Origin: Diadema setosum
Taxonomy: Eukaryota > Echinodermata > Echinoidea > Diadematoida > Diadematidae
DNA: 64,000 nt
NCBI RefSeq assembly: GCF_964275005.1
Contig: NC_092693.1
Location: 19,585,206-19,649,205, forward strand
Direction of reading: 5' to 3'
Shown here: piece after piece, positions 51,501 to 63,433 of the stretch
Layout of the letters: every line of letters begins with the position of its first letter
Position numbering within the stretch: the stretch's first letter is position 1
Position numbers and translations under genes: made by a program
Notes under the pieces: model-generated
Told to the model about the DNA's origin: nothing
Database searches by the model: none
What the model saw: the letters and a program-made list of their open reading frames with translations, nothing else

Positions 51501-52170
51501 AACGTGTAGGGTGCCTACATGCTGTTCTACAACATGTATTATATGCCTGCATACTCTATACATTGCACATAATATGCGCAAGGAGTATTTAGTGCATTCT
51601 TCCCCATTTTCTCCGATTTTCCCTGTAAAGTTATGCATCATGTACACAACATACATGGTATAACTGTTGGATCTATGGATAAAAAGTGCAGATAAAATCA
51701 GTTAGGATTTGAGGGAAAAGATGTGCATGTAGAGCGTACATAGGTAGTATCCGTGATCTAAAAAAATAGTTAAAATGGTGATTTTTTCTTTCTTTAACTG
51801 GTTAGCTGACCCCGATGTTGAAAGTTAAATTTCAAGGAATACAGTAGAGAGGTGTATTGTTTTAAAATGTGACCTTCCCCTGCAAGGAAGCATTTGTAGG
51901 AAATGTGTCAAGGCCTCAGAAGGACTTCAGGATGTCTGGTAGGCGGAAGTGCCTAGAACAGCAACAAAAGTGGGGAAATATCTGGTCATCTTATTAAAAT
52001 TCATAGATGTGTATCTGTGACAGGGAAACCAGCGATCGATTCACATGATTTAAAAAGCTGAATGTATTTTGCCACCTGAGGGAATTCAATCCGAAAATTC
52101 ACTACCACAAACATGACCCCTTTCCAAATGTGGCATATCAGTAGTTTGCAGTGTGTTCTGCATTTATGCA
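48522..52170. other. 3.6-kb stretch without a supported gene
   Basis: Unique sequence with a G run at 49,746-49,758. The longest frame (48,945-49,439, plus strand, 164 codons) has no domain, poor composition and ends in a poly-Lys run, so it is not called. Confidence 0.55.
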
Positions 52171-52224
<54 letters not shown>

Positions 52225-52250
52225 TGTCTGTCTGTGTCTGTGTCTTTCTG
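52171..52250. repeat. (GT)n microsatellite
   Basis: About 50 bases of pure GT followed by TCTG/TGTCTG variants. Confidence 0.97.
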
Positions 52251-52881
52251 TGTGTATGTAATTAAATATGAAGGTTGGGACTGCAAATAGAGTACTGGAA
52301 TGAAAGGTCATACATTAAACAAATTGCTAAATGTACGGTAAGTGAAATAATGATGAATGACAGTGAACCTTCATAGTCATTGTTTCATTTCATATCCAGA
52401 ACAGTGTTTTAGTTGGATTTTTTTTATAGTTTTTTTCTTCAATGGACATTCATTACAGCAGATGAACAACAGTACTCACTAAATGCCAAGTACAATTTAA
52501 ATGAACAATTTGTACCAAGAAAGATGTTTAGATACACCTTCTGAAGCTTGTTTATCTAGTGATTCTAAATCACATGTGTGTGTCACAATGTCATGATATC
52601 TGGAGGGGGGGGGGGGAGGTGAATGAATGTGAAATCCATTTAGATTCAAAGATAATTTGTTTGTGTTATATTGTGCTATCTGCTACCCTCTTGACAAACA
52701 GCAAACTTTGTTACATAATTCTGAATGTGCCACCAAATTTGTGAAGTTCTTTTCATTCTGCAAGGTTTAGGCCTACTTGAATGGGGGGGGGGGGGGGACC
52801 GATGCAAGCAAGTAGCGTGTAGAAATTTCCACATTTGCTTGTTTTTTGTTTTTTTTAAAGGTACAATTGCATTTCCATTTA
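52251..52881. other. Unique AT-rich stretch with two G runs
   Basis: G runs at 52,604-52,615 and 52,783-52,797. No gene or named element recognised. Confidence 0.6.
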
Positions 52882-53119
52882 CTGTATACACTGAATATTC
52901 GTGAGGTTTTTATTTTTGTGAATTTTGCGAGTCAGGTGCTGTTCGCAAAACTAAAGACACATGAAAATAATGATTCTGATCCAGATATGAATGTGACGCA
53001 TGCTTATATTCTCCGTTCAGTACAGTACTCCACAATCGCGAATTCAACCACTCGCGAAATTGTCGAAAAGTCCCGATTCGCGAAAATTTAGACCCGCGAA
53101 ATATATGGCGTATGTACAG
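52882..53119. mobile_element. CTGTATACACTGAATATTCG inverted-repeat element (238 bp)
   Basis: Left CTGTATACACTGAATATTCG and right complement of CTGTACATACGCCATATATT, TA on both sides. The interior has TTCGCGAAA motifs like those in 13,458-13,666 and 19,544-19,745, so these may be one superfamily of TA-inserting elements. Confidence 0.75.
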
Positions 53120-53498
53120 TAATCGCCTGTGGAGACGGACCACTTTCACTAGGAGAATGTACAGTATACAGGATTCAACAGAAGCTGCATTGTGTGAGTA
53201 AGTGTCTCTGAAGTGAAGGTACTTGTAACTCTCATACTACGGTCTATTGTACACGCAGGAAGAGAGGGCTTATGTTGTAAAGGTCAAAGGTGGCTCGCTG
53301 AGCCACAGGTGTATTCAGAGATTGTCCAATGATAAAGTGGGCTATGATTAAAACCACAGGTTGGGCTTTTTTGTGTGTCTGGAATGCCAAATATGGTCAG
53401 GAATATTGTGCAGTTGAGGGCTGTCAGTATGCAGAGGCAAGGCAGACACGGGTTGTGGTCAAGTAGCAAGGAACAGAGAACTGTGCAAACAGCATGAA

Positions 53499-53990
53499 AT
53501 AATATGTGGAGGGATGATTTCCGCTGGGAGTTGTGCTTCCATTTACACGATTAAAGGGATGATATGCATGTAGTATTGGTTGAGGTGAGAATTGGGCTTT
53601 TAATTTTTTGTGAGATACTTAGAAACCACTTTATGAAATGTTGAAGGGCATACAGTTCTATGAAAGAGGAATTCAGAGTTTACTGGATGAAAGTCAGTTT
53701 TGAAATGGCTGAGATATCCAAAAACAAAGTAAGACAAAATGATCCTAATAAAAGGTGGGTCCCACCTTTTTACTAGGATTGCTTTGTTTTGGATATCTCA
53801 GCCATTTCACAGCCCATTTTCATCAAATAAACTTTGAATTCCTCTCAGATTTATGTGTTTCATATTTCACAAGAGGTTTCTCATATCAAAAAAAAAAAAT
53901 CATCAAAAGAAGGTATGGCATTGAATAATATGTGTAAGGATGAATTCTGGTGGGAGTTGTGCTACCATTTACACAATTAAAGTCACATTG
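53499..53990. mobile_element. Inverted-repeat element between 60-bp direct repeats
   Basis: A foldback around GGTGGGTCCCACC (about 53,755) with arms carrying GAATTC..GTTTA and CTGAGATATCCAAAACAAAG. On both sides lies a direct repeat of about 60 bp containing TGGGAGTTGTGCT and CCATTTACACRATTAAAG (53,499-53,558 and 53,926-53,985). Related in part to 26,570-26,975. Confidence 0.65.
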
Positions 53991-54240
53991 GTGAATCTGT
54001 GTCTATTGAAAAGAAGTCTCAACATCAGCTAGTGGGCTTTCTTATTTTCTTTCTTTTGGGGTGGGGAGGGGTTGGTAGTTTACTTGATTTGTTTTGGGAT
54101 AGGCCTACATGGTTATCAATGTCAGTTTAGTATAGGGACCTACAGTGTAAAAGCCTGAAATAGAGAAGGAAGAAAATTTGTTATGTAGGCCTACAGTATT
54201 TAGGCCTACTCTTCATCACACACTAGTCAGGTAATTGCAG
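53991..54240. other. Short unique spacer before Tigger
   Basis: AT-rich unique sequence. Several TAGGCCTA motifs. No gene. Confidence 0.6.
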
Positions 54241-54769
54241 TACAGTGCACTCCCGTTATAACGAAATGCTCGGGACCGGCAGTTTTCTTTCGTTATAACG
54301 AAATTTCGTTATAACCGAACAAATAGAATACACGTGTATTACATTGTATAATAACACGCATAGCCTGTATACAGTAGGCCTATACATGTAGTTACTTTTA
54401 TCATAATCTCAACACACGCAGAACGGTAATGTTAGATGTTTGCTATATCTCATTGATTTTATCAAACTTTCTACACTTTAGAATGAGCATAAAGTCATGT
54501 TCAGAAAGAAAACAAATGTAAGAAATGTGATTGTTTCTGCTGTCGCAACTGAGTCTCATATACAAATTCATTCTGATCCAAGGTAACTGATAAATCGCTG
54601 ACTGATGCTCATGTATGCGAGCATGTGAGGAAGGGCGGATTGGCAATTAATGTGAGCGAGCGGGATTTCGTGATCGAATTTTCACTTTCGTTTCATTTTG
54701 TGCTGTGAATGTGAAGGAGCGGGATTTCACGATCGCATTTTCACTTTCGTTCTGTGCTGATCATTCATC

Positions 54770-56413
54770 ATGGCCTCTGCAGTGAGTACTAAGAAGAAAA
54801 AACGGCAAGCTCTCAGCATAGAAACTAAGATGGATATTCTCAGAGATGTAGTAGAAAGACGTCTGAAGAAAATCGAAGTCGCTCGAAAATATGAAATACC
54901 ACCCAGTACGCTCTCAACTATCTTGCTTAATCGCAAGCAGATCACGAAGCAATATGAAACATCAAATACGGAGCCGTCGCGTAAACGACTGAGGGGGGCT
55001 GAGTTAGAAGATGTGGAGAAGGCTGTCTTCCGTTGGTTTAGCGACATGAGGGCCAAGAACCTGCCCGTCAGTGGACCGCTGATGAGAGAGAAAGCAGAAT
55101 ATCTTGCAAAAAAGTTGGGCCATGACAAGTTTCAAGCAAGTTCCGGGTGGCTGTCCCGCTTCAAAGAACGTCATGGAATTCAGCAGTTGCGTGTTTGTGG
55201 GGAGAGTGCGGGTGTTGACGAGAACGTGGTCGATACTTGGAAGAAGGAAAGCCTCCCAGCCATCATAGCGCAGTACAGTCCGAGAGATATCTTCAATGCC
55301 GACGAGACAGGGTTGTTTTATCGGCTAACTCCAGATAAGTCACTCGCTTTCTCTGGACAGGAATGCCATGGGATGAAGCAAAATAAGGAACGAGTGACGG
55401 TGATGGTCTGCGCAAACATGGACGGTAGTGAGAAGATCAAACCCTTGGTAATTGGAAAATCGAAGCAACCACGGTCACTGAAGCATGTCCGAACACTTCC
55501 GCTTGACTACCGAGCTAACAGGAAGGCGTGGATGACCACTGAAGAGTTCGTTTCTTGGGTGAAGCGTCTTGACGCAAAATTCGCAGCAGAGAACCGCCAG
55601 GTTCTTGTTTTTGTGGACAATTGCTCTGCCCATCCTAGTGTGAATGGACTGAAATCAATCCAACTGCAGTTCTTCCCACCGAACACGACATCGAAGCTCC
55701 AACCGATGGACCAAGGAGTGATCATGAGTTTTAAGACTTACTATCGAAAGCGCCTGGTCAAACATCTTCTCAAAAGCTACGAAGCAGGAGAAGTACCCTC
55801 TCCCGTGAGCATCAAGGACGCCATCGACATGACATACGCAGCATGGGAAGAGGTGACGGCAAGCTGCATCTCGAATTGTTTCCAGAAGGCTGGATTTGAA
55901 GTCCATGAGAACGCCAATCCTGACACACCAGGCCCTTCAGGTCGCCCAGATAACATTTGGGAGCGACTGAGACAAAACCCAGATCCGCAGAATGATGGCA
56001 ACGATGTGGCAGGATCTGCATGCGATGAAGCCGATGATCTCTGGAAAAGGCTTCGGCATCACATGACGATCAGCAGATCGATTTCCTTCAACGATTTCGC
56101 AGCAGCAGACAACGAAATCAGTGGAGTGTATGCTCCTACTGATGAGGAACTTGTGAGGGAAATACAGAAGCAACGGGGAGGCGAATTTGTTGAGGAAGAG
56201 GATGATGACGATCTGGATGTCGACATGCCACCAGCACCACCGTCTGTCACGGAGGTGCTTGGACATCTGGAGCGAGTCAAAGACTTCCTGTACAGTCGTG
56301 AGGAGGCTCAAGATCAGCATTTCCATGCTCTGTCTACGCTTAACGAACTTGCGAAAAGATGTCAAGAAAGGAGTCTTGTGCAGCAAAAAATCACACGTTT
56401 CTTCAAGGCATGA
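54770..56413 (+). CDS. Tigger/pogo-family transposase, apparently intact (547 aa)
   Basis: DNA transposase that would cut and paste the surrounding element and its short derivatives. Domains in order: CENP-B/Psq-type helix-turn-helix (about 12-62, with LSIETKMDILRDV and IPPSTLSTIL); Tc5-type second DNA-binding helix-turn-helix (about 78-142, with FRWFSDMRAKNLPVSGPLM); DDE_1 catalytic domain (about 165-370). Catalytic aspartates: D178 in NADETG, D283 in VDNCSAH and D314 in MDQGV, a DD30D spacing usual for Tigger. A long tail follows with an acidic segment (VEEEDDDDLDVD). The last residues, QQKITRFF (538-545), fit the PCNA-binding box Q-x-x-I-x-x-F-F. No stops or frameshifts. The ATG at 54,770 gives the basic N-terminus expected. 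An alternative is a host-domesticated jerky/CENP-B-like gene, but the flanking inverted repeats argue for a mobile copy. Confidence 0.96.
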   Translation: MASAVSTKKKKRQALSIETKMDILRDVVERRLKKIEVARKYEIPPSTLSTILLNRKQITKQYETSNTEPSRKRLRGAELEDVEKAVFRWFSDMRAKNLPVSGPLMREKAEYLAKKLGHDKFQASSGWLSRFKERHGIQQLRVCGESAGVDENVVDTWKKESLPAIIAQYSPRDIFNADETGLFYRLTPDKSLAFSGQECHGMKQNKERVTVMVCANMDGSEKIKPLVIGKSKQPRSLKHVRTLPLDYRANRKAWMTTEEFVSWVKRLDAKFAAENRQVLVFVDNCSAHPSVNGLKSIQLQFFPPNTTSKLQPMDQGVIMSFKTYYRKRLVKHLLKSYEAGEVPSPVSIKDAIDMTYAAWEEVTASCISNCFQKAGFEVHENANPDTPGPSGRPDNIWERLRQNPDPQNDGNDVAGSACDEADDLWKRLRHHMTISRSISFNDFAAADNEISGVYAPTDEELVREIQKQRGGEFVEEEDDDDLDVDMPPAPPSVTEVLGHLERVKDFLYSREEAQDQHFHALSTLNELAKRCQERSLVQQKITRFFKA

Positions 56414-57146
56414 AGAACTAAACTGAACTCATGTCCGTTGGTGTGCCATTTGATTAGAAACGAATCATGCTAGTCCGTCAAATTTCGTGGAAAGAAGCAA
56501 AACAGGTCTCTTATCTATGATTGCAGAATATCTCACATAATCACACAAAAACAATATACTGATTAAAACTGCCCGTAACTTCCATTAGCTATCCAGAATT
56601 TACGCATGTTACAACATATATCATGTTGTGAATATGAGTTTAGTGATGAAGCAAAGAAAAAGATAGGTGTGCTTTGAGCAATACTAGAGAGTGAAGGAAT
56701 ATGAAAGTACAAGAAAGTAGAGGTAACGATGTGGAAAAGAGTATACATAAGTGCAGAACAATTAAGTACAGAAGAAAAAAGAAATCCGAGGAAAAATAGG
56801 AAAGCAAGAAAAAAAAAAGAAAAAGAAGCTTCTGATTCTTCGCCTATTTTTTTTTTTTACCTGCTTCCATTTATTTTTGGTTATGTTCGTCATCTCCCCC
56901 ATAACTCCCGTCAAAGCCAGCTTAGAAAATCAGATTGGTCACATTCTTTTAAGCCTATTTTTTTTTTTTTTTTTTGAGACTCTAACAGTCGTTTTGTGCT
57001 CCGATATCCTGGGTGTTACTTTATCCTGGTGTTTTTGTTGGTTCGTTTGTTTGTTTGTTTGTTTGTTTTAAACCAATATTTTCGTCATTTCCGTATTTTT
57101 ATGACTGCTATTTATTTGTACATTTTTTTGATGGTGTATCACTGAC

Positions 57147-57152
57147 AATAAA
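57147..57152 (+). terminator. Possible polyadenylation signal of the transposase gene
   Basis: AATAAA lies about 730 bases after the transposase stop and inside the element, in a T-rich context. Position makes it plausible; usage is not shown. Confidence 0.35.
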
Positions 57153-58026
57153 GCCCATAACACTATTTAATGTTTGAACCAACACGCGTCTCCATTCAGC
57201 ATGTCTTCTTTCCCTCTTGCTTCGCAGTCTCAGCTTCAAGTCATTTCAACCAATCACAGCAAAATATTCCAGAGGTCTAACCTTGGGCCTAACAATCAAG
57301 GCTTTACTGCCACATAATGCTTCCATTTCAAGAGTCTCTCCTAGCTTTCCGCCTTACACATTCCAATCAATCACAGCAAAGCATCATTGGCACACTTCCA
57401 CTCACTGTTCGGTTTCGTATTTTACGTAGCGTCTTCCTTTTCGCGACCTGTTGCACTTCATAATGAACCAATCATTTCATATATTCAAGACACACCTCTG
57501 CTTCAGTGCACTTGTACATGTACACAGCCTCGTCTTTTCCCCTCTTTCTGCTCTTTCCGGGTTCACATAAGTACACACTGGATGCTATACATGCCTTACA
57601 CACTCTACAGTACTGCGCTGCATGTTATATTGTGAATGGGAACGGACATGGTATGCACTCTTTCTTGGATACGTTGCGCGGAGCAACGCGAATTTTACAG
57701 TGTATTTGAAACACACAGAGCAGGAAGCAGGTTCGTCCGTGCGGAGACGCTTTGAAAATGTTTGTTCGGCAATGAAATTGCGTAAGTGATCCGCATTTCG
57801 TTATAACGAAGCATATTTCCTTTGTTTTTCTTTATCAATGGTGCTCGGAAATTACTTCGTTATAACGGAAATTTCGTTATAACCGTGTTCGTTGTAACCG
57901 AATTTTGTGCCATAGACTTTAGTGGCAATAATTTTGGGACCTGAAGTTTCATTTCGTTATAACGAAATTTCGTTATAACCGTGTTCGTTATAACGGGAGT
58001 GCACTGTACAGTAGAACGTTGGTTTC

Positions 58027-58591
58027 TTAAAGGACAAGTTCACCTTCATAAACATAAGGATTGAGAGAATGTAGCACTATTAGTAGAACACATCATTGAA
58101 AGTTGGAGGAAAATCTGACAATCCATTCAAAAGTTATGAATTTTTGAAGTTTTGTGCAGTCACCGCTAGATGAGAAGACTACTGCAGTGTATGATGTCAC
58201 ATGCGTACAATAATATAAGGAAAATATAAAGAGAATTTCACAAAATTTCATCTTTTGAAAAAAGTACACATTCCCTTGACTCGTTACTGACATATTTTAT
58301 GGGTAATATTATTCCCATTGCCTTTAGAAAGAGGCAAGTCAAGTGCTCATTTATTATGCGAAAAAAGTGAAAATATGTTGAATTTTCTTTACATTTTCTT
58401 TATACTGTTGTACTCATATGACATCACGAGCCTTAGTAGTCTCCTCATTCAGCGGTTCCAACACAAAAGTTTTAAAAATTCATAACTTTTGCGTTGATTG
58501 TCCAATTTTCCTCAAACTTTTACAAATGTGTTCTACTAATATTGCTGCATTCTCTTAATCCTTATGTTAATGAAGGTGAACTTGTCCTTGA
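58027..58591. mobile_element. TTAA-type foldback element AAGGACAAGTTCACCTTCAT (565 bp)
   Basis: TTAAAGGACAAGTTCACCTT at the left and the complement at the right, continuing inward through ACATAAGGATTGAGAGAATG and AGTAGAACACAT on both arms, so most of the element folds back. TTAA at the left and TTGA at the right. It begins 19 bases after the Tigger target duplication. No coding capacity. Confidence 0.87.
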
Positions 58592-61157
58592 AAATATGTG
58601 AACCCAAGTGAAATGCCAGCTAACTGCAAGCAAATACAGGTCACTTACATTCAAGCCTGTCATAGGGCTTAGTGATCAATGATATGAATATTTGCTCATT
58701 AGTCAGTGAATGAATGCTTGTCTCAAGAAAGGGTGTTACAAGAGGATAGAGCTATTCTTTATGTAGTCTTTTGATAATAAGTTCTTCAAGCATCCATGAA
58801 TTAGAGTCACCATTTCTGACACAATAACATTGTCAGTATTGCATTGATATAATTATTCTGAAGTTAGATTTCACGACTAAGAAAGCATACTGAATGACTA
58901 ATGCACTTTCCACTGGGTAAAACTGCAAGAAAGATATTATTTCATACTGTGTGAATGTAGATGACTTCAATGAAAGAAAGGAATATATATAATGTGACCC
59001 AAGCACAAGTTTGTTATGATTTTCAGAACTTAATTGAGTTCAGGATGCAGTTTTATCATTCAATCCTCATCTATAATGTAACATTTGATTAGACAATGAT
59101 GTCATTGTCGTACAAATTGTTCATGACAAATGTTGCAGACCTAAATTGGGGGGGGGGGGGTATATCAGTGAACCATGACAGTGCCCCCTGTATAAAATAG
59201 TCCCCTGTCTTTAGCTCTACAACTGTAGAATTGTTTTATACAAAGAATGTAATTTCTTTGTAATTTTTTGAAAGGAAATTGAGTGGAGTTGTTATGATAT
59301 GCAAGTGGGAGATCAAAGCCTTATGTTTTCAAATATATACTCTTGACAAGTACCGCTTTTGTAAATAACAAAATATGAAGATTAATGATAGTTTTACCAT
59401 TGCATTGACTTGATTTTTATTTGATTAATTCAACTTGAAGACATACTGCAGTTTTTTTCTCCAACATATTTATGCCCTATACTTCGAACACTAAAAAAAT
59501 TCTATTTCTCAGCTAGGGTACTACTCACAGACATATTTTGTGTTTTTTTGCGGTTGTCAAGTTTCCAAAAAAAATTGTTGTCAGAGCAATGCTCTTATTT
59601 GCTAGACTCCCTCTCCCTCTCTCAAAAAACCAAAAAATGATGATATCCCATGACAATCAGATTAGTTCAGATTACAAATCTAGAAGCTAATATTAAGCCA
59701 GATATAGTGCATGACTCCAGTTTATTAAGCCGGACGGCTTGACATGTCCAGTTGATGCATGAGCAAATCAAAATTGCTTTGATGGCATCCAGAGTACGGT
59801 ACTCAATGCTTCATGTAGATTCATTATCAGTAAGGGGAAACACAAGTAGGCCAATACAATATGCAGATTTAATTATTGTGCAATGCCAGTTGAGCCCAAC
59901 ATGCCATCTTCTGTTTAGTCCGATACATATCTTCCCGCAAAACCAGGTTGCGGCTCTGCGTGAAATAAGATGGAGCGATGAAGGAGGGATGACGTAATCG
60001 TAGAAGAAGAGGAAGATAGAATAGAGGGAAGAGTATGTAGGAGCTCAGAGACCAAAACAAGTGAAATGGGACTGGGCATGAAAACACTTAGCAGAGAGTT
60101 GGATGACGGCCAGAGCAGCTATTGCTGGCGAGACAAAATTGCGTTTTGCATCTTCAATCACTGAAAAGCGGGGATTGGAGTGGGAGGCATCCCGCAAGGT
60201 AGGCACTTGACATTCAAGCTGGAGACTTCATTTTGCCGCCTCCTCCTTTCTACCACTGCCCGCAAGCTCGCCATCTTTCAAGCACTGCCCATGTTGCGTG
60301 CTTGCATCACAAGGGAATTCCAGGCACAGCTGTTGCTCAGAGAGCATCAAATAAAGAGAATCACTCTTTCTGCAAGATTTATGGGTAATGAACTTGTCCT
60401 ACAGAAGCTCCTAAATGAAGCCATTTACCTAGTAGCCCTTGTATGTGCACTTTTCTTTCTTTTATCATATCCTCCTAGGATTGATTGTATTTTGCAAACA
60501 ACTTGAGGTAATTTTGAGATCTTTATCCTTAAAACAGTAACACTTTGGTTGAATTCTTAATGATATCCCCATAATTTTTAAAGTCTTAGGATATAGAGTG
60601 GTTCTCATACTAGGGATAAGTGGCAAGGGCTTGGTTTGGTAACAAGTTTGCTGGCAGTAACTCGTCTAACAGCTCATTATGTACCTAGTCATCATGATGG
60701 TAATATATTTTGTTGACATGGTCAATCGGACTCCATTGTCTAAAGCCAATGTATGATGCTAGGGACATTAGAATGCGAACGATGTGTATTCAAGGAATGT
60801 TTGTTTTTACCCTGCTGTACAAATACATGAGCTTGAATTTTAGATTGAGTGGTATTAATTCTAGAGCCAAATGTCACATTGAGATGCAATCTGATATACA
60901 AAAAAAAAAAAAAAAAAATGAAGCTGTGAGGTGATTCAGACAAAGTTTGCAAGAACTTGTTTGTCATCCAGTTTTTGAAAATTTGATGTCCTACTAAACA
61001 TGTTAGACTTACAAAGTGTTCAGACAGGCAAATGAGTCTCCTTGCCAACAACTAACTGCAAACAACATTCCATACAACAGCTGTGTCACAAACACTACAT
61101 CCTGTCAATCACACATGCAACTCCCCCTATGGTCCTACACACCTACACACCTGTACA
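58592..61157. other. 2.6-kb stretch without a supported gene
   Basis: Unique AT-rich sequence with a G run at 59,149-59,160 and A run at 60,900-60,918. About 59,880-60,360 is a little more GC-rich and carries GCAAG|GTAGGC at 60,195, but no frame or acceptor supports an exon. Confidence 0.55.
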
Positions 61158-61710
61158 TTAAAGGGCTTTTTACACTTGTAAATTTTTGCTTAGCCCCGGA
61201 CTATCGGTGGGGCTAAGGGGGGGCCTTAGCCCCACCGTTGGTACGGGACTATCCTTAGCCCACTTTCTGTTTACACTCGTTTTTGCCAAAGTGGGCTAGC
61301 CCCACCGATAGTACGGTACTATCTGGCCCTGCAACATAGCAGGGGTTAGCACCGCAATTGCGGTGCCAAGCAAGTGAGTGTAAACAGAACGAAAAAATAA
61401 TCCTGGGCTAAGCAACGGAGACGAAGTCCGACCCTCACTGACCAATCAGAAACGAGGTAATCAAGTGCTGCCGGTGCGTGCGTGTACGTGTACAGTACAC
61501 AGCGTAATTATGAATATTCATGTGGTTTGGAAAGTCCGGGGCTAAGAAATACGAGTGTAAAAAGGTCAGTTTTCTCCTTAGCCCCGGACAAGAGATAGTA
61601 CGGGACTAATTGGCGAGTGTAAAAAGCTGAAAAAATTGGTACGGGACTAATGATAGTCCTGGGTCAGAGAAAGTCCGGGGTTAAGAAACACAAGTGTAAA
61701 AAGCCCTTAA
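61158..61710. mobile_element. TTAA-flanked element AAGGGCTTTTTACACTTGT (553 bp)
   Basis: TTAAAGGGCTTTTTACACTT at the left and AAGTGTAAAAAGCCCTTAA at the right, with TTAA at both ends as in piggyBac-type insertions. The interior is unusual: many repeats of TTAGCCCCG/CGGGGCTAA and GATAGTACGGGACTA in both orientations. No transposase. Confidence 0.88.
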
Positions 61711-63147
61711 GTGTTCCAGCCCGAGAGCCCCATCATCTTAATATTTATTGTTGTACCGAAGATACTAAAATAAATCTGGAAAAAATGAAATATATGAAAA
61801 AATACAAGCCTTTTAAAAACTACAAATAAAATAGATCTCTTTTGGAGGTGGGGCACACTTGGAATATTTGTTTTGGCACAGATTCAGAAAGCACATGACA
61901 TTTTTGAGAGATAAAATCATAGTCTTCATTTATGGACCTGAGGAGAATTCAAGCAGTAAAACCCCTTTGTAAGTGGCAGTCCTTTAATATGAAACATGAA
62001 AGATACAGAATTTCTCCTGTATTTTACATATTATTTAATTATTGATTTTTAACATGTGTCTATTATTTACAGTCTGAGTAAAACCTAACATACAAGAGTA
62101 TGCATGTACGTAGATGCTCACTCAAGCTGGAAGTGAATGTAAGGTAAGGCTGAGTTGCAATTCGCCAGTCAATCTGTTCACACTAGTTCAACTTTAATTC
62201 AGCAAACTTTGATGAGAAAGCATCTTCAGACCATGATAGGATGAACACTGTTTTGCAAAAAGTGTTTGGTTGGGGGGGGGGAAAATGATGTGAGATTACG
62301 CAGTTGGCATGAAACGTGTTTCTGAATATGTTTACAAGCAAGTTGCCATCTAGGGGTAAAACTGCTCCTCTGTCAACTAGGGCCCTACCTGTTAGGGAAT
62401 GGATAGCATGCAAACTTTCTCCCCCCCCCCCCCCCATATCTAACCAATACATACTACATACGCACACACACATAGACAAATACATCACTTTGATTGAAGT
62501 GGAAACTGATCGTAATTTAAGTTTTGAAATATCTGAATCCATGTAGTATGGTATGTTTGAGCACCAGGCTACTGTCTTGATTTTATGCTGTTTATTCATG
62601 TGTACCACTTAGTGCATTTGTTGATTGTCATCATTTTTAGCTGATGTCATTTCACCATTTCCTTAGTGTTATCCATGATTACTCACGTACAACACTTGAA
62701 GTCATTCCTTGGAATTGGTGACTCGACATTTGCTCCTGTGACAGTTGGTCCGGTCTTATTTTCTCCAAGGACTTGTGGTTAGGGTTAGGGTTTTGGTAGG
62801 GTTTTAGGTTTACTTTGATGTGAGGATTAGGGTTAGGGTTACAGTATGGTTGTGGATAGGTGGATAGAATTTGTTTGGCTTTACAAAGCATGTAAGTTCA
62901 AATTGTTCTCAGAATGCCATAGTTGGATAATGCCACCTTCATATGATCATGATTTTCTTGGTATTTGTCTATTAGGCCTGCCACTGTGACTTTTACTCTG
63001 TACATCGGCTAAATATTCCCAGTGTAATTATTACCACTCTTTGGACCGGATCAACAGATAAAATCAAGAAGACATCCTATCATGTATATTGCTTAAATAT
63101 CATGGCTGAGGTTTCAAGAAAAAAAATGAATAATTAAATGAAAAGTA
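61711..63147. other. 1.4-kb stretch without a supported gene
   Basis: Unique sequence with a C run at 62,421-62,434 and two very short TTAGGG pairs (62,777-62,792 and 62,826-62,841). No exon recognised. Confidence 0.6.

Positions 63148-63433
<286 letters not shown>

Larger units (their letters stand above)
54243..58006 (+). mobile_element. Complete Tigger (pogo-clade Tc1/mariner) transposon, 3.76 kb
   Basis: Terminal inverted repeats CAGTGCACTCCCGTTATAAC and its exact complement, with TA at 54,241-54,242 and 58,007-58,008. Subterminal CGTTATAACGAAATTTCGTT motifs repeat inside both ends, plus more copies near 57,800-57,900. A single long transposase frame sits at 54,770-56,413 with no introns. 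The 1.6-kb 3' part is non-coding and contains a possible polyadenylation signal AATAAA at 57,147-57,152. The intact frame and clean ends indicate a recent insertion. Confidence 0.96.

Noticed and set aside
54727..56386. Several minus-strand frames of 70-149 codons
   Set aside because: Antisense shadows of the Tigger transposase; none has a domain.
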